A DNA stretch of 34,584 bases from Bordetella parapertussis (GTDB lineage Bacteria > Pseudomonadota > Gammaproteobacteria > Burkholderiales > Burkholderiaceae_B), in contig CAMBZR010000031.1 of assembly GCA_945872285.1 (NCBI GenBank), forward strand, positions 1 through 34,584. Direction: 5' to 3'. Shown here piece by piece: positions 17,715 to 26,140 of the stretch. Under the pieces are notes generated by a model. The model saw only the letters and a program-made list of their open reading frames with translations, was not told where the DNA came from and ran no database searches. Each line of letters opens with the position of its first letter. Position 1 is the stretch's first letter. The translations under genes were made by a program, and so were the position numbers.

Positions 17715-18554
17715 TCAAAAGCGTAAAAACAGATAAATTGCCAGTGCAATGAGCCCAAATCTTGTAACTTTGTACAAGAGGCGATTAGCCTTTTTAAACG
17801 CACGGCGCTTTTGATCCGCTTGCCATTGATATTGCGAGAGTTTGTTGATCAAACCCGTCTGATCGGACCCTGCGTCGTTTGGAGAGCTAGCGGCAGACAT
17901 CAATACACGTCCAAACCAGTGGTTAAAGCGCCCGACCCAGGCCCACTTGAGTGGGCGTTCGATGTCACAAAACAAAATAATACGATTCTCGCTTGTGCGG
18001 TTGTAAGCCTCATGCACGTAGGTTTCATCAAAAATCACGCTCTCTCCGTCGCGCCAGCTGTAGCGCAAGCCATCAACGTCGATGTAACACTGATCATGAT
18101 TGGGGGTGACCAGTCCGAGGTGATAGCGCAAAGAGCCGGCAAAAGGATCGCGATGCGGATTTAATTGCCCGTCTGGCGGTAGCTCGGCAAACATGGCCGC
18201 TTTGACACTTGGGAGCCGGTTGAGCAGGGCGACGGTTTTGGGGCAAAGGATCTGCGCCGAGGGGTGCTTGGCGCCGTACCATTTCAAGTAAAAGCGCTTC
18301 CAGCCATATTTAAAAAATGAGTTAAACCCAATGTCGTTAGGCAGGTCTGGCGCCTTGATCGCTTGCATATTCGCCAATTGAATCGCTTCGTCGCGAATGG
18401 TCTCCCAGTGCTCTTCTAAAAGCTTTAGCTCTGGGAGGTGGTCAATCGACAGATAGGGGGTGGTTGGCACCTTTGAATTAAGCACCATCAGCGCGTTGAT
18501 CGGCACTAAAAGTATCGAATGATCAAGCAGTTGGCGGCCCAGAGGTAAGCGCAC
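17715..18554 (-). CDS. lpxO: LpxO-type lipid A hydroxylase, catalytic body (N-terminal anchor cut off by an in-frame stop)
   Basis: Aspartyl/asparaginyl beta-hydroxylase family enzyme, Fe(II)/2-oxoglutarate dependent, of the type that 2-hydroxylates a lipid A acyl chain. From the GTG at 18554 the 279-residue product shows HRDPFAG (H134, D136) and HEAYNRT (H181) with R191, the expected metal and co-substrate residues, and a C-terminal membrane segment (LLYKVTRFGLIALAIYLFLR). The N-terminal anchor of the family is encoded just upstream in the same frame (18563-18617) but is separated by TGA at 18561-18563. The GTG has GAGG four bases upstream, overlapping that TGA, so re-initiation is possible. 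It may be an active truncated enzyme, a re-initiated product or a recent pseudogene. It converges on hrpA. Confidence 0.8.
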   Translation of the reverse strand: MRLPLGRQLLDHSILLVPINALMVLNSKVPTTPYLSIDHLPELKLLEEHWETIRDEAIQLANMQAIKAPDLPNDIGFNSFFKYGWKRFYLKWYGAKHPSAQILCPKTVALLNRLPSVKAAMFAELPPDGQLNPHRDPFAGSLRYHLGLVTPNHDQCYIDVDGLRYSWRDGESVIFDETYVHEAYNRTSENRIILFCDIERPLKWAWVGRFNHWFGRVLMSAASSPNDAGSDQTGLINKLSQYQWQADQKRRAFKKANRLLYKVTRFGLIALAIYLFLRF

Positions 18555-18560
18555 TTTGCC

Positions 18561-18617
18561 TCAAAAATGAGCAAATAAGATGGCGGCTAACCACCCGCCC
18601 AGGAGCAGCCACTTCAT
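18561..18617 (-). other. Detached N-terminal membrane anchor of lpxO, ending in in-frame TGA
   Basis: An ATG at 18617, with AGG upstream at a usable distance, opens an 18-codon frame MKWLLLGGWLAAILFAHF. This is a typical LpxO N-terminal membrane segment. It ends in TGA (18561-18563) and continues in the same frame as GKVRLPLGRQ, the body of the gene. Family members as I recall them read H-L/F-R-G-x-V-R here, so the TGA sits exactly where an arginine is expected. A single C-to-T change of CGA would explain it. Confidence 0.65.
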
Positions 18618-18697
18618 ATAAAAGACCTGCTAGCGCTTGCGGCCCCTGGCGCTGCGCTGACTAACACTAAAAACGGTTTGCTAGGCACCAAAATGGG

Positions 18698-18703
18698 TAC
18701 AAT
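18698..18703 (+). promoter_or_regulatory. Candidate -10 box for dnaE (leaderless transcript possible)
   Basis: TACAAT (18698-18703) ends six bases before the dnaE ATG at 18710, so the predicted transcription start coincides with the start codon. No SD precedes dnaE. The best upstream -35 (TTGCTA, 18678-18683) is only 14 bp away, which is too close, so the call is weak. Confidence 0.35.
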
Positions 18704-18709
18704 CCTGAT

Positions 18710-21700
18710 ATGGATAAAGCTGTTCAAACGCCGCCTTTTGTACATTTGCGCGTTCACTCCGAGTTTTCGGTAGTCGATGGCATGTTACGTATCCCAGACC
18801 TGATCAGCCGTTCGGTCTCGCAAGGCCAGCCTGCGGTTGCGCTTACTGACTTGTCTAATGTTTTTGGTCTGATCAAGTTTTACAAGGCGGCCCGTGGCGC
18901 GGGCGTCAAACCCATTGCTGGTTGCGACGTTTGGCTCACTAATGACCAAGACCGCGAAAAACCGTATCGTATGCTACTTTTGGTTTCAAACAAAGCTGGG
19001 TATCTGGCCCTGTGCGAGCTTTTGACCCAAGCTTGGCTGACCAACGCGCACCGCGGTCGCGCCGAGATGCGGCGCGAATGGCTTGTGAAGGTGTCGGGCT
19101 TAATCGTGCTGTCCGGCGCTCGGGCCGGTGACGTGGGGCAGGCGCTGATGGCGGGCAACCGTGAAGCAGCGCTAGCTCATGCGCGCCACTGGCAGGCTGC
19201 CTTTCCTGATTCTTATTACATTGAGCTGCAGCGCACCGAAGCCGAGGTCGACCAGTCGTACACGCAAGCCGCCTTGTCGGTTGCGACCGAACTGGGCTTG
19301 CCCGTTGTAGCAACCCACCCGGTGCAGTTTCTTGATCGCTCTGATTTTCGCGCGCACGAGGCGCGGGTTTGTATCTCTGAAGGGCAGATCCTGACCAATC
19401 CGCGTCGGCCTCGTTGGTTTACTGAAGATCAGTATCTGTTGACCTCCGATGAGATGGCTAAGCGCTTCAGCGATGTGCCCTCAGCGCTGGCGAATTCAGT
19501 GGCCATTGCTCAGCGTTGCAACCTCACGCTTGAGCTTGGTCAGCCTCAGCTGCCAAATTTTCCGACCCCCGAGGGTGTCACGCTTGACGATTATCTGATT
19601 GAGCTGTCTGAGTTGGGCCTTGAAAAACGCATGCTGCAGTTGTTTCCTGATCCGCTTGAACGCGCTAAGGTACAGCAGCAATACTCAGAGCGCCTCAGCC
19701 TTGAATGCCAAACCATTATCAAAATGGGGTTTCCGGGCTACTTTTTGATCGTGCAAGACTTTATCAATTGGGGCAAAAACAACGGCGTGCCTGTGGGGCC
19801 CGGTCGCGGTTCGGGTGCTGGCTCTCTGGTCGCCTATTCGCTTGGGATTACCGACTTAGATCCGATTCGCTACGATTTGCTGTTTGAGCGGTTCTTGAAT
19901 CCCGAGCGCGTGTCAATGCCCGACTTTGACATCGACTTTTGCCAAGACAACCGTGAACGCGTGATTGAGTACGTCAAAACCAAATATGGGCGCGCGGCCG
20001 TCAGCCAGATTGCCACCTTCGGCACGCTTGGCGCCAAGGCGGTCGTTCGTGACGCAGGCCGAGTGCTCGACATGCCCTACATGCTGTGCGATGGCTTATC
20101 CAAGCTGATTCCACACAATCCGGCGGATCCCTGGACGCTCGAACGCGCGCTCAAAGACGAACCTCAGTTTAAAGAGCGCTACGAAAAAGAAGAAGAAGTG
20201 CGCGCCCTGATCGATCTGGCACGCCCACTCGAAGGCCTGACCCGCAACGTGGGGATGCATGCCGGTGGCGTGTTGATTGCACACGGTAAGCTAACTGATT
20301 TTTGTCCGCTTTATTGCCAACCCGGTCACGAAGGCAGCGCGGTTTCCCAGTTTGATAAAGACGATGTCGAGGCCGCGGGGCTCGTTAAATTCGACTTTTT
20401 GGGTTTGCGTAACCTGACAGTGCTAGATTGGGCCGTTCGGTTTGTGCGCAAATTTAACGACAAACTGTCTGATTTTGATGTCATGTCGGTGTCGCTTGAC
20501 GACCCCGTCACCTATCAGCTTCTTTGCAAGGCAAACACCACAGCGGTTTTTCAGCTTGAGTCGCGCGGCATGAAAGACCTGCTCAAAAAGCTTCGCCCCA
20601 ACACGTTTGAAGACATTATCGCTGTGTTGGCGCTGTTTCGTCCTGGGCCGCTTGAGTCGGGCATGGTCGATGATTTTGTCAATCGTAAGCATGGCCGTGC
20701 AACAGTAGATTATTTTCATCCCGACCTCGAATCCACGCTTAAAAGCACCTACGGCGTGATTGTCTACCAAGAGCAAGTGATGCTGATTTCGCAGATCATT
20801 GGCGGCTATTCGTTAGGTGGTGCAGACTTGCTACGTCGCGCCATGGGCAAGAAAAAGCCCGAAGAGATGGCCGCGCACCGCGAGTTGTTTGAACAGGGCG
20901 CGCTTAAAAAAGGTTACGACCCTAAAGTCGCAGTCAAATTATTTGACCTGATGGAACTCTTCGCAGGCTACGGTTTTAACAAATCGCACTCAGCGGCTTA
21001 CGCACTGATTGCGTATCACACCGCTTGGCTCAAGGCGCATCATCCGGCAGAGTTCTTGGCGGCGACCCTGTCGTCTGATATGGACGACACCGATAAAGTT
21101 CAGATCTTTTGGCGTGATTGCCTGGCCAACGGCATCACGGTCTTACCGCCTGATATCAATGCTTCGGCCTATCGGTTTGAACCCGTAGCTGACGCAAAAA
21201 CTCAAAAAGGTTTACCGCCCCGTACGATTCGCTACGGCATGGGTGCGGTCAAGGGCACCGGGCAGGGTGCGGTCGAAGATATCTTGCGCGTGCGCAAAGA
21301 CGGCCCCTTCGCTAGTCTGTTCGATTTTTGTCGAAGAATCGATCGTCGAGCCGTCAATCGACGCAGTATCGAGGCCTTAATCCGAGTGGGGGCCTTCGAC
21401 ACGCTCGAGCCGAATCGCTGCGCACTCCTTGCCTCGTTAGCCACAGCCCTCGAGGCGGCAGAGCAGCACGCGCGCAGCGCCAATCAGGTGTCTTTGTTTG
21501 GTGACGATAGCCACGAGGTGGTTGCGGATGAGCTTGGTTCGATAGCGCCCTGGAACCTCCACACCCTCCTGACCGAAGAAAAAGCCGCTCTGGGATATTT
21601 TTTTAGTGGTCATCTGTTCGATGTCTGGCGTGACGAAGTCCGGCTCTTTGCCGCCAAACCGCTGGCCCGTCTTGAGCCCTTGCGCGATTCTCAATGGATT

Positions 21701-22195
21701 GCGGGTGTGATTAGCGGTGTGCGCAGCATGATGAGCTCAAAAGGCAAACTGCAATTCATTACCCTAGATGATGGTACGGCACAAGTCGAGGTTACTGTTT
21801 ATTCTGAACTCTTTGAGCAACATCGTCATCGCTTGCGCGACGACCAGTTAGTGATTTTGCAAGTCAAAGTCACCAACAACGAACGTTCAAAGGGCACGCG
21901 CGTTGTTGCCGAGAACCTCTATGATTTGCAATTGGCACGCGAAGCGCGTGCTAAGGCGCTGCGGATTCGTCTAAATGGCAACGCCGACGCGCTCTTACTT
22001 AAAAAAATGCTAGACCCCTTTCGCGTCACGGCAACGGGCCCGGCCCGTGGTACACCCGTCGAGGTACTCTACGAAAACGCAGGGCTGGCTTGCGTGCTCA
22101 GGCTAGACGAGACGTGGAGAGTGCGCCTGTCTGATCATTTGGTAGAACAACTGACTGCCTGGACGTCAGCCTCCGATATCGAGGTGGCCTACTGA
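18710..22195 (+). CDS. dnaE: DNA polymerase III subunit alpha
   Basis: Catalytic subunit of the replicative DNA polymerase, 1161 residues, full length for DnaE1. The N-terminal PHP domain opens with HLRVHSEFSVVDGM (12-25). The C-family palm carries GPGRGSGAGSLVAY, the catalytic pair in PDFDIDF (D405, D407), and a third aspartate in KFDFLG (D562). The C-terminal part has the internal beta-clamp-binding motif QVSLF (926-930), then the OB fold (WIAGVISGVRSMMSSKGK). The stop codon overlaps the next gene's ATG (TGATG, 22193-22197), so replication polymerase and surface-sugar genes are coupled at translation. Confidence 0.97.
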   Translation: MDKAVQTPPFVHLRVHSEFSVVDGMLRIPDLISRSVSQGQPAVALTDLSNVFGLIKFYKAARGAGVKPIAGCDVWLTNDQDREKPYRMLLLVSNKAGYLALCELLTQAWLTNAHRGRAEMRREWLVKVSGLIVLSGARAGDVGQALMAGNREAALAHARHWQAAFPDSYYIELQRTEAEVDQSYTQAALSVATELGLPVVATHPVQFLDRSDFRAHEARVCISEGQILTNPRRPRWFTEDQYLLTSDEMAKRFSDVPSALANSVAIAQRCNLTLELGQPQLPNFPTPEGVTLDDYLIELSELGLEKRMLQLFPDPLERAKVQQQYSERLSLECQTIIKMGFPGYFLIVQDFINWGKNNGVPVGPGRGSGAGSLVAYSLGITDLDPIRYDLLFERFLNPERVSMPDFDIDFCQDNRERVIEYVKTKYGRAAVSQIATFGTLGAKAVVRDAGRVLDMPYMLCDGLSKLIPHNPADPWTLERALKDEPQFKERYEKEEEVRALIDLARPLEGLTRNVGMHAGGVLIAHGKLTDFCPLYCQPGHEGSAVSQFDKDDVEAAGLVKFDFLGLRNLTVLDWAVRFVRKFNDKLSDFDVMSVSLDDPVTYQLLCKANTTAVFQLESRGMKDLLKKLRPNTFEDIIAVLALFRPGPLESGMVDDFVNRKHGRATVDYFHPDLESTLKSTYGVIVYQEQVMLISQIIGGYSLGGADLLRRAMGKKKPEEMAAHRELFEQGALKKGYDPKVAVKLFDLMELFAGYGFNKSHSAAYALIAYHTAWLKAHHPAEFLAATLSSDMDDTDKVQIFWRDCLANGITVLPPDINASAYRFEPVADAKTQKGLPPRTIRYGMGAVKGTGQGAVEDILRVRKDGPFASLFDFCRRIDRRAVNRRSIEALIRVGAFDTLEPNRCALLASLATALEAAEQHARSANQVSLFGDDSHEVVADELGSIAPWNLHTLLTEEKAALGYFFSGHLFDVWRDEVRLFAAKPLARLEPLRDSQWIAGVISGVRSMMSSKGKLQFITLDDGTAQVEVTVYSELFEQHRHRLRDDQLVILQVKVTNNERSKGTRVVAENLYDLQLAREARAKALRIRLNGNADALLLKKMLDPFRVTATGPARGTPVEVLYENAGLACVLRLDETWRVRLSDHLVEQLTAWTSASDIEVAY

Positions 22196-23364
22196 TGGAT
22201 CAGACGCGCGCGCTGCGTATCATTCACTCCGAAGCTGCAACAAGCTTTGGTGGCCAAGAGCATCGTCTGTTTAAAAAAATAGTCGCCTTGCGCGAGCTTG
22301 GTCATCATCTCGAGTTGGTTTGCCAGCCGGACGCCGAAGTAGGCGCGCGTCTGCGCGACGCAGGTTTTTTGGTTCACACTATGACGATGGATGGTCCTGT
22401 CAACATCGTACGCGGCGTTTTCGCGATCAAAAAGATTTTGCAAGCGGGTAGGTTTGACGTACTCAACACCCATAGCAGACAAGACACGTTGATCGCTGCA
22501 ACGGCGGGGCGTTTGGCTAAAGTTCCATTGATTGTGCGCACGCGCCATTTGGCAAGTCCGCCGAATTCGCTCTTAACGTACACGTGGCTACCGCATCGGG
22601 TCATTGCAGTGAGCAATGCCGTGCGACGACAATTGATTTTGCGCGGGGTTGCGCCTGAGCGCATTGAGACGATTTACACACCAATAGTTTTTGCAGCGCC
22701 CGTTGAGCACTCCACTTTACGCAGCGAATTAAAAATTTCTAACCAAGATATCTTAGTGGGGTGCGTAGCCGTGCTGCGCCCCGATAAAGGTCACCTCTCG
22801 TTGATTAACGCGATGTTGCCTTTGTTGCGCGCGCGCCCCCACTTACATTTGGTGATCGCTGGCGGTGGCTCTCCCCTGTTTGAACAATTGCTAACGCATA
22901 TTTTGCATAGCGGCTTGAGCGTGCGCATTCATTTGCTGGGCACGCGTCGCGACATACCCAATGTATTAAAGGGCCTAGACATTTTTTGTTTGCCGACTCG
23001 CAAAGAAGCGCTGGGTACAGTTTTTCTCGAAGCGGCAGCCAGTGGTTTGCCAGTGATCGGCACCGATGTAGGGGGAGTGAGCGAAACCATGATTCCCGGC
23101 GTGACGGGTTTGCTTGTGCCGCTTGATGACGAACGAGCGTTGCAAAACGCTTTGGTGCAGCTAATCGATTCACCCGACTTAAGAAAAAAAATGGGACAAG
23201 CTGGGTACGATCGAATGCACGTGGCTGAGGGTATTTTTACGAAACAGACGTTCGCTAAGCGCATCGAGGTTTTCTATCGTCGGTGGCTTGACGAATTGTC
23301 CGGTTTGACCAACGCCCAAACCCCAACGCCGGCAAGCGCTAGCGCCAGGCACCCTGAAGCATGA
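22195..23364 (+). CDS. GT4-family glycosyltransferase, likely LPS core
   Basis: Retaining GT-B glycosyltransferase of 389 residues. An N-terminal acceptor half contains SFGGQEHRL (glycine-rich loop), followed by VAVLRPDKGH and the nucleotide-sugar site KEALGTVFLEAAASGLPVIGTDVGG, which has the E-x7-E pattern. The C-terminal tail is rich in A, T and P. The ATG shares one base with the dnaE stop, and the gene overlaps the following deacetylase by ATGA. Donor and acceptor cannot be read from sequence; LPS core assembly is inferred from the neighbours, especially the WaaE-like gene. Confidence 0.85.
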   Translation: MDQTRALRIIHSEAATSFGGQEHRLFKKIVALRELGHHLELVCQPDAEVGARLRDAGFLVHTMTMDGPVNIVRGVFAIKKILQAGRFDVLNTHSRQDTLIAATAGRLAKVPLIVRTRHLASPPNSLLTYTWLPHRVIAVSNAVRRQLILRGVAPERIETIYTPIVFAAPVEHSTLRSELKISNQDILVGCVAVLRPDKGHLSLINAMLPLLRARPHLHLVIAGGGSPLFEQLLTHILHSGLSVRIHLLGTRRDIPNVLKGLDIFCLPTRKEALGTVFLEAAASGLPVIGTDVGGVSETMIPGVTGLLVPLDDERALQNALVQLIDSPDLRKKMGQAGYDRMHVAEGIFTKQTFAKRIEVFYRRWLDELSGLTNAQTPTPASASARHPEA

Positions 23365-24215
23365 CGACGACTGCCTACTGCGTACCCGTCTTAATGTATC
23401 ACCACGTGTCGCCCGCGGCGGGTTCGCTCACCACGTCGCCTGAAAACTTTGAAAGTCAGATTGCCAGTCTGGCCAGGCGCGGTTATCGCTCTCTTACGGC
23501 TAGGGAGTTTGCTGATTTTTTGGCAGGCGCACCCACGCCTGCGAAATCGGTCTTAATTACTTTTGACGATGGCTATCTTGACAACTGGGTCTATGCTCAC
23601 CCCGTCTTGCAAAAGTACTCCATGCAGGCTGTTCTTTTTTTGATTACGGGTTTGGTTGGTGAGGATGTTGCCCGACCGCACGCCGGTCAGACTGGGGCAG
23701 GGGTTCCAGCGGTGCTTGGTCACTTGCAAAGTAAGGCGGCGATTGCCAGTGGTACAGCCGATTTGGCGATGCTGCGCTGGGCCGAGGTTCGGGCAATGCA
23801 AGAGGCCGGTACGTTTGAGGTGCACAGCCACACGCATACCCATCAGCGCTGGGATTTAACCGACGACGTGCGTGAGGTTTGCCTAAAAAATCTCACACAA
23901 GACTTAAGCGATTCTCGTGCGACGCTGCAACAGCAGCTTGGGTCGGTCTCAGAGCATTTTTGCTGGCCCCAGGGTTATTTTGCGCAGGACTATGTCGCCG
24001 TAGCGCAGTCGGTGGGTTTTAAATATCTTTATACAACTGTGGCACATGGCCAAAATCTGGTGGGGGTCTCACCGGCGAATATCTATCGCTTTGCCGTGCG
24101 CAACCGGGGCGGAGCCTGGCTCTTATTGCGGATCTGGTTTGCCGCCCACCCCGTGGTCGGGCCGCTGTACAACAAATGGAAACTATGGAACCGAGCGCTT
24201 CGCGCCAAAGCCTAG
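23361..24215 (+). CDS. Polysaccharide deacetylase family protein (NodB domain), first copy
   Basis: Carbohydrate esterase 4-type protein of 284 residues. It starts VPVLMYHHVSP, has the catalytic metal motif ITFDDGYLDN (D69, D70), and a histidine-rich HSHTHTHQ, the zinc-binding H-x3-H site. FCWPQGYF replaces the more usual YPYG motif. An insertion rich in G and A (about residues 100-130) separates the strands after FLITGLVG. No signal peptide is visible, so it probably acts in the cytoplasm on a lipid- or core-linked sugar. Removing acetyl groups from N-acetylhexosamine in the LPS core is a reasonable inference. Coupled to the preceding gene by a 4-nt overlap. Confidence 0.85.
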   Translation: MTTTAYCVPVLMYHHVSPAAGSLTTSPENFESQIASLARRGYRSLTAREFADFLAGAPTPAKSVLITFDDGYLDNWVYAHPVLQKYSMQAVLFLITGLVGEDVARPHAGQTGAGVPAVLGHLQSKAAIASGTADLAMLRWAEVRAMQEAGTFEVHSHTHTHQRWDLTDDVREVCLKNLTQDLSDSRATLQQQLGSVSEHFCWPQGYFAQDYVAVAQSVGFKYLYTTVAHGQNLVGVSPANIYRFAVRNRGGAWLLLRIWFAAHPVVGPLYNKWKLWNRALRAKA

Positions 24216-24976
24216 GGCTTTCGGTCATTATCATTACCAAAAACGAAGCAACGCGCATCGCTGACTGCCTTGCGTCTGTCTGCTTTGCAGACGAGGTGAT
24301 CGTGCTAGACGGCTTTAGCACCGACGACACCGCCAGCGTGGCTCGGGCGTTGGGCGCGCAAGTGCATCAGGTTGCCGATTGGCCTGGCTTTGGCCCGCAA
24401 AAAAATCGTGTCTTAGCCTTAGCGACCCAGCCTTGGGTGCTATCGCTTGATGCAGACGAGCGCGTCACCCCCGAGTTACAAGCTGAAATTATTCAAACTC
24501 TTAGTGATCCAGCTTATGACGGCTATCGGCTTGCCCGACTCTCAGAGTTTTGCGGAAAACAAATTCATCACAGCGGTTGGTGGCCCGACTACGTCTTACG
24601 CCTGTTTCGCCGCGAACTCGGCGCCTTTGACGACGTACCGGTACACGAACAAGTCGTGCTCGCAGGACGCGTGGGTAAACTCAAGACATGTCTGTTACAT
24701 TTTCCCTTCGAAAATCTCGATGCGCTTGTGGTTAAAATCAACCGTTACTCTGGCGAAGCGGCAAAATTGATGGCTGCTCAAGGCAAGCGCGTTGGCGTGC
24801 TTGGGTTGATTGGCCACAGCGTCTGGACGTTTATCCGCATCTATTTGCTAAAAAGAGGGTTTCTTGATGGTCGCCATGGTTTTGTACTCGCGGTGACGGC
24901 AGCTTCGGGTAGTTTTTTGCGGTATTCCAAACTAATGTTTTTAAATGAAGCGCGCGAGCAAAAAAAATCGAAATGA
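24176..24976 (+). CDS. waaE: GT2-family glycosyltransferase, WaaE/KdtX-like LPS core glucosyltransferase
   Basis: Inverting GT-A enzyme of 266 residues whose sequence matches the WaaE/KdtX group: LSVIIITKNEATRIADCL (15-32), VIVLDGFSTDDT (41-52), WPGFGPQKN (69-77), and the metal-binding DADE (92-95). Later stretches HHSGWWPDYVLRLFRR and VHEQVVL are also typical. Characterised WaaE proteins add a beta-1,4 glucose to heptose I of the LPS inner core. The first ATG at 24176 lies 40 nt inside the deacetylase gene; a second in-frame ATG at 24185 is an alternative. The C-terminus contains a hydrophobic stretch (LLIGHSVWTFIRIYLL region) that may associate with the membrane. Confidence 0.85.
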   Translation: METMEPSASRQSLGLSVIIITKNEATRIADCLASVCFADEVIVLDGFSTDDTASVARALGAQVHQVADWPGFGPQKNRVLALATQPWVLSLDADERVTPELQAEIIQTLSDPAYDGYRLARLSEFCGKQIHHSGWWPDYVLRLFRRELGAFDDVPVHEQVVLAGRVGKLKTCLLHFPFENLDALVVKINRYSGEAAKLMAAQGKRVGVLGLIGHSVWTFIRIYLLKRGFLDGRHGFVLAVTAASGSFLRYSKLMFLNEAREQKKSK

Positions 24977-26103
24977 AAATTTTGTTCACTAATTTTCATC
25001 CCCGTAATGGTGGTGGCCACGTCACCTACATTATGAATTTATTGCAAGGGCTGCCTGACTCTTTTCAGTGTACGGTCGCAACGCAAGCTTCGAGTCGTTT
25101 GTATCGCTTCGCTAGCCTGATCCCTGGTGTATGCGTGGTGGATTTGGCCTTTACCACGCGCCCGATCTCTTGGTTTAAAGATCGCAGAGCTCTGCGCCAC
25201 TTGATCGCCTCAGAAGGCTTTGATATCGTTCACGTCAATGGCTCGGCCGACCATAAGCAAGTGATGCTGGCCTTGTTTGGCATGCGACACCGCCCTCGGA
25301 TTATTTTTACAAAACATAATGATCATCCGCTGAATAGTTTCGGACACGCTTTGCGCGTGTTCTTCTCGACCGATCACGTCATCGCAGTCAGTGATCACGT
25401 CAAACGATTTCTGTTGCACTCGCCCTATAAATGCAAGCCGATTACGACGATTCGCCATGGCATTGACACAGACTATTTTTCGCCGGTCGATGGTGCCGAA
25501 AAGCAACGTTTGCGCGAGCGGCTGCTCGGCCCAGACTTTGAGCGCAAAATCGTACTAGGTAGTTCTGCCGGAACAGAATATGCAAAAGGCTGGCTGGATT
25601 TGGTGGCTGCGGTTGCGGCTCTGCCCTCTGGCCAGCGCGAGAGATTTCATATCGTCTTAATTGGTGACCGGCCACGTGATTTTCATTGCGCCGAGGTGGC
25701 AGAGCGTGCAATGACCGCGCAGGTGAGTATGCCCGGGCTGCTTGACGATGTGCGCCCTTGGCTTCGTGCCTGCGATCTTGGCTTTGTGTTGTCCTACGAA
25801 GAGACCCTATCGTTTGCCTGCCGAGAATTGATGGCACTTGGTTTGCCGGTGCTGATTACGCGAGTGGGTGGGTTACCTGAAAACCTTCCTGCGCAACAAG
25901 GCGCGGGTCTCCCCAGCAACAGTGAAGGCTGGGTGGTACCGCCACGCTCCCCCGAGTTCATTACAAAAGTTCTTCTTGAGTTGCTTCAGCAACCCGAGCG
26001 GCTCGCTCAAATGGGGCAGCTAGCCCGGGTGCACGCGGCCCAAGAGTTCGGTTTGCAGGCGTTTGTGGATGCGACGATTGCTGTGTATAAAGATCAGGTT
26101 TAA
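24973..26103 (+). CDS. GT4-family glycosyltransferase, likely LPS core
   Basis: GT-B glycosyltransferase of 376 residues. The N-terminal loop NGGGHVTYIMNLL and DIVHVNGSADHKQVM are typical acceptor-side elements; VIAVSDHVKRFLL and TIRHGIDTDYFSP mark the domain junction. SYEETLSFACRELMALGLPVLITRVGG carries the E-x7-E donor motif. It begins in an ATGA overlap with the WaaE-like gene, so the two are translated together. It resembles heptose or N-acetylglucosamine transferases of surface polysaccharide clusters, but I cannot assign the sugar. Confidence 0.85.
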   Translation: MKILFTNFHPRNGGGHVTYIMNLLQGLPDSFQCTVATQASSRLYRFASLIPGVCVVDLAFTTRPISWFKDRRALRHLIASEGFDIVHVNGSADHKQVMLALFGMRHRPRIIFTKHNDHPLNSFGHALRVFFSTDHVIAVSDHVKRFLLHSPYKCKPITTIRHGIDTDYFSPVDGAEKQRLRERLLGPDFERKIVLGSSAGTEYAKGWLDLVAAVAALPSGQRERFHIVLIGDRPRDFHCAEVAERAMTAQVSMPGLLDDVRPWLRACDLGFVLSYEETLSFACRELMALGLPVLITRVGGLPENLPAQQGAGLPSNSEGWVVPPRSPEFITKVLLELLQQPERLAQMGQLARVHAAQEFGLQAFVDATIAVYKDQV

Positions 26104-26140
26104 CCGCTTTGTTTAACGCCTACGTTTGATTGTCTTCACG

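Noticed and set aside
18561..18563. Selenocysteine or programmed readthrough at the lpxO TGA
   Set aside because: No known selenoprotein in this family, the expected residue is arginine rather than cysteine, and I saw no SECIS-like stem directly after the codon. A nonsense change or re-initiation is simpler.
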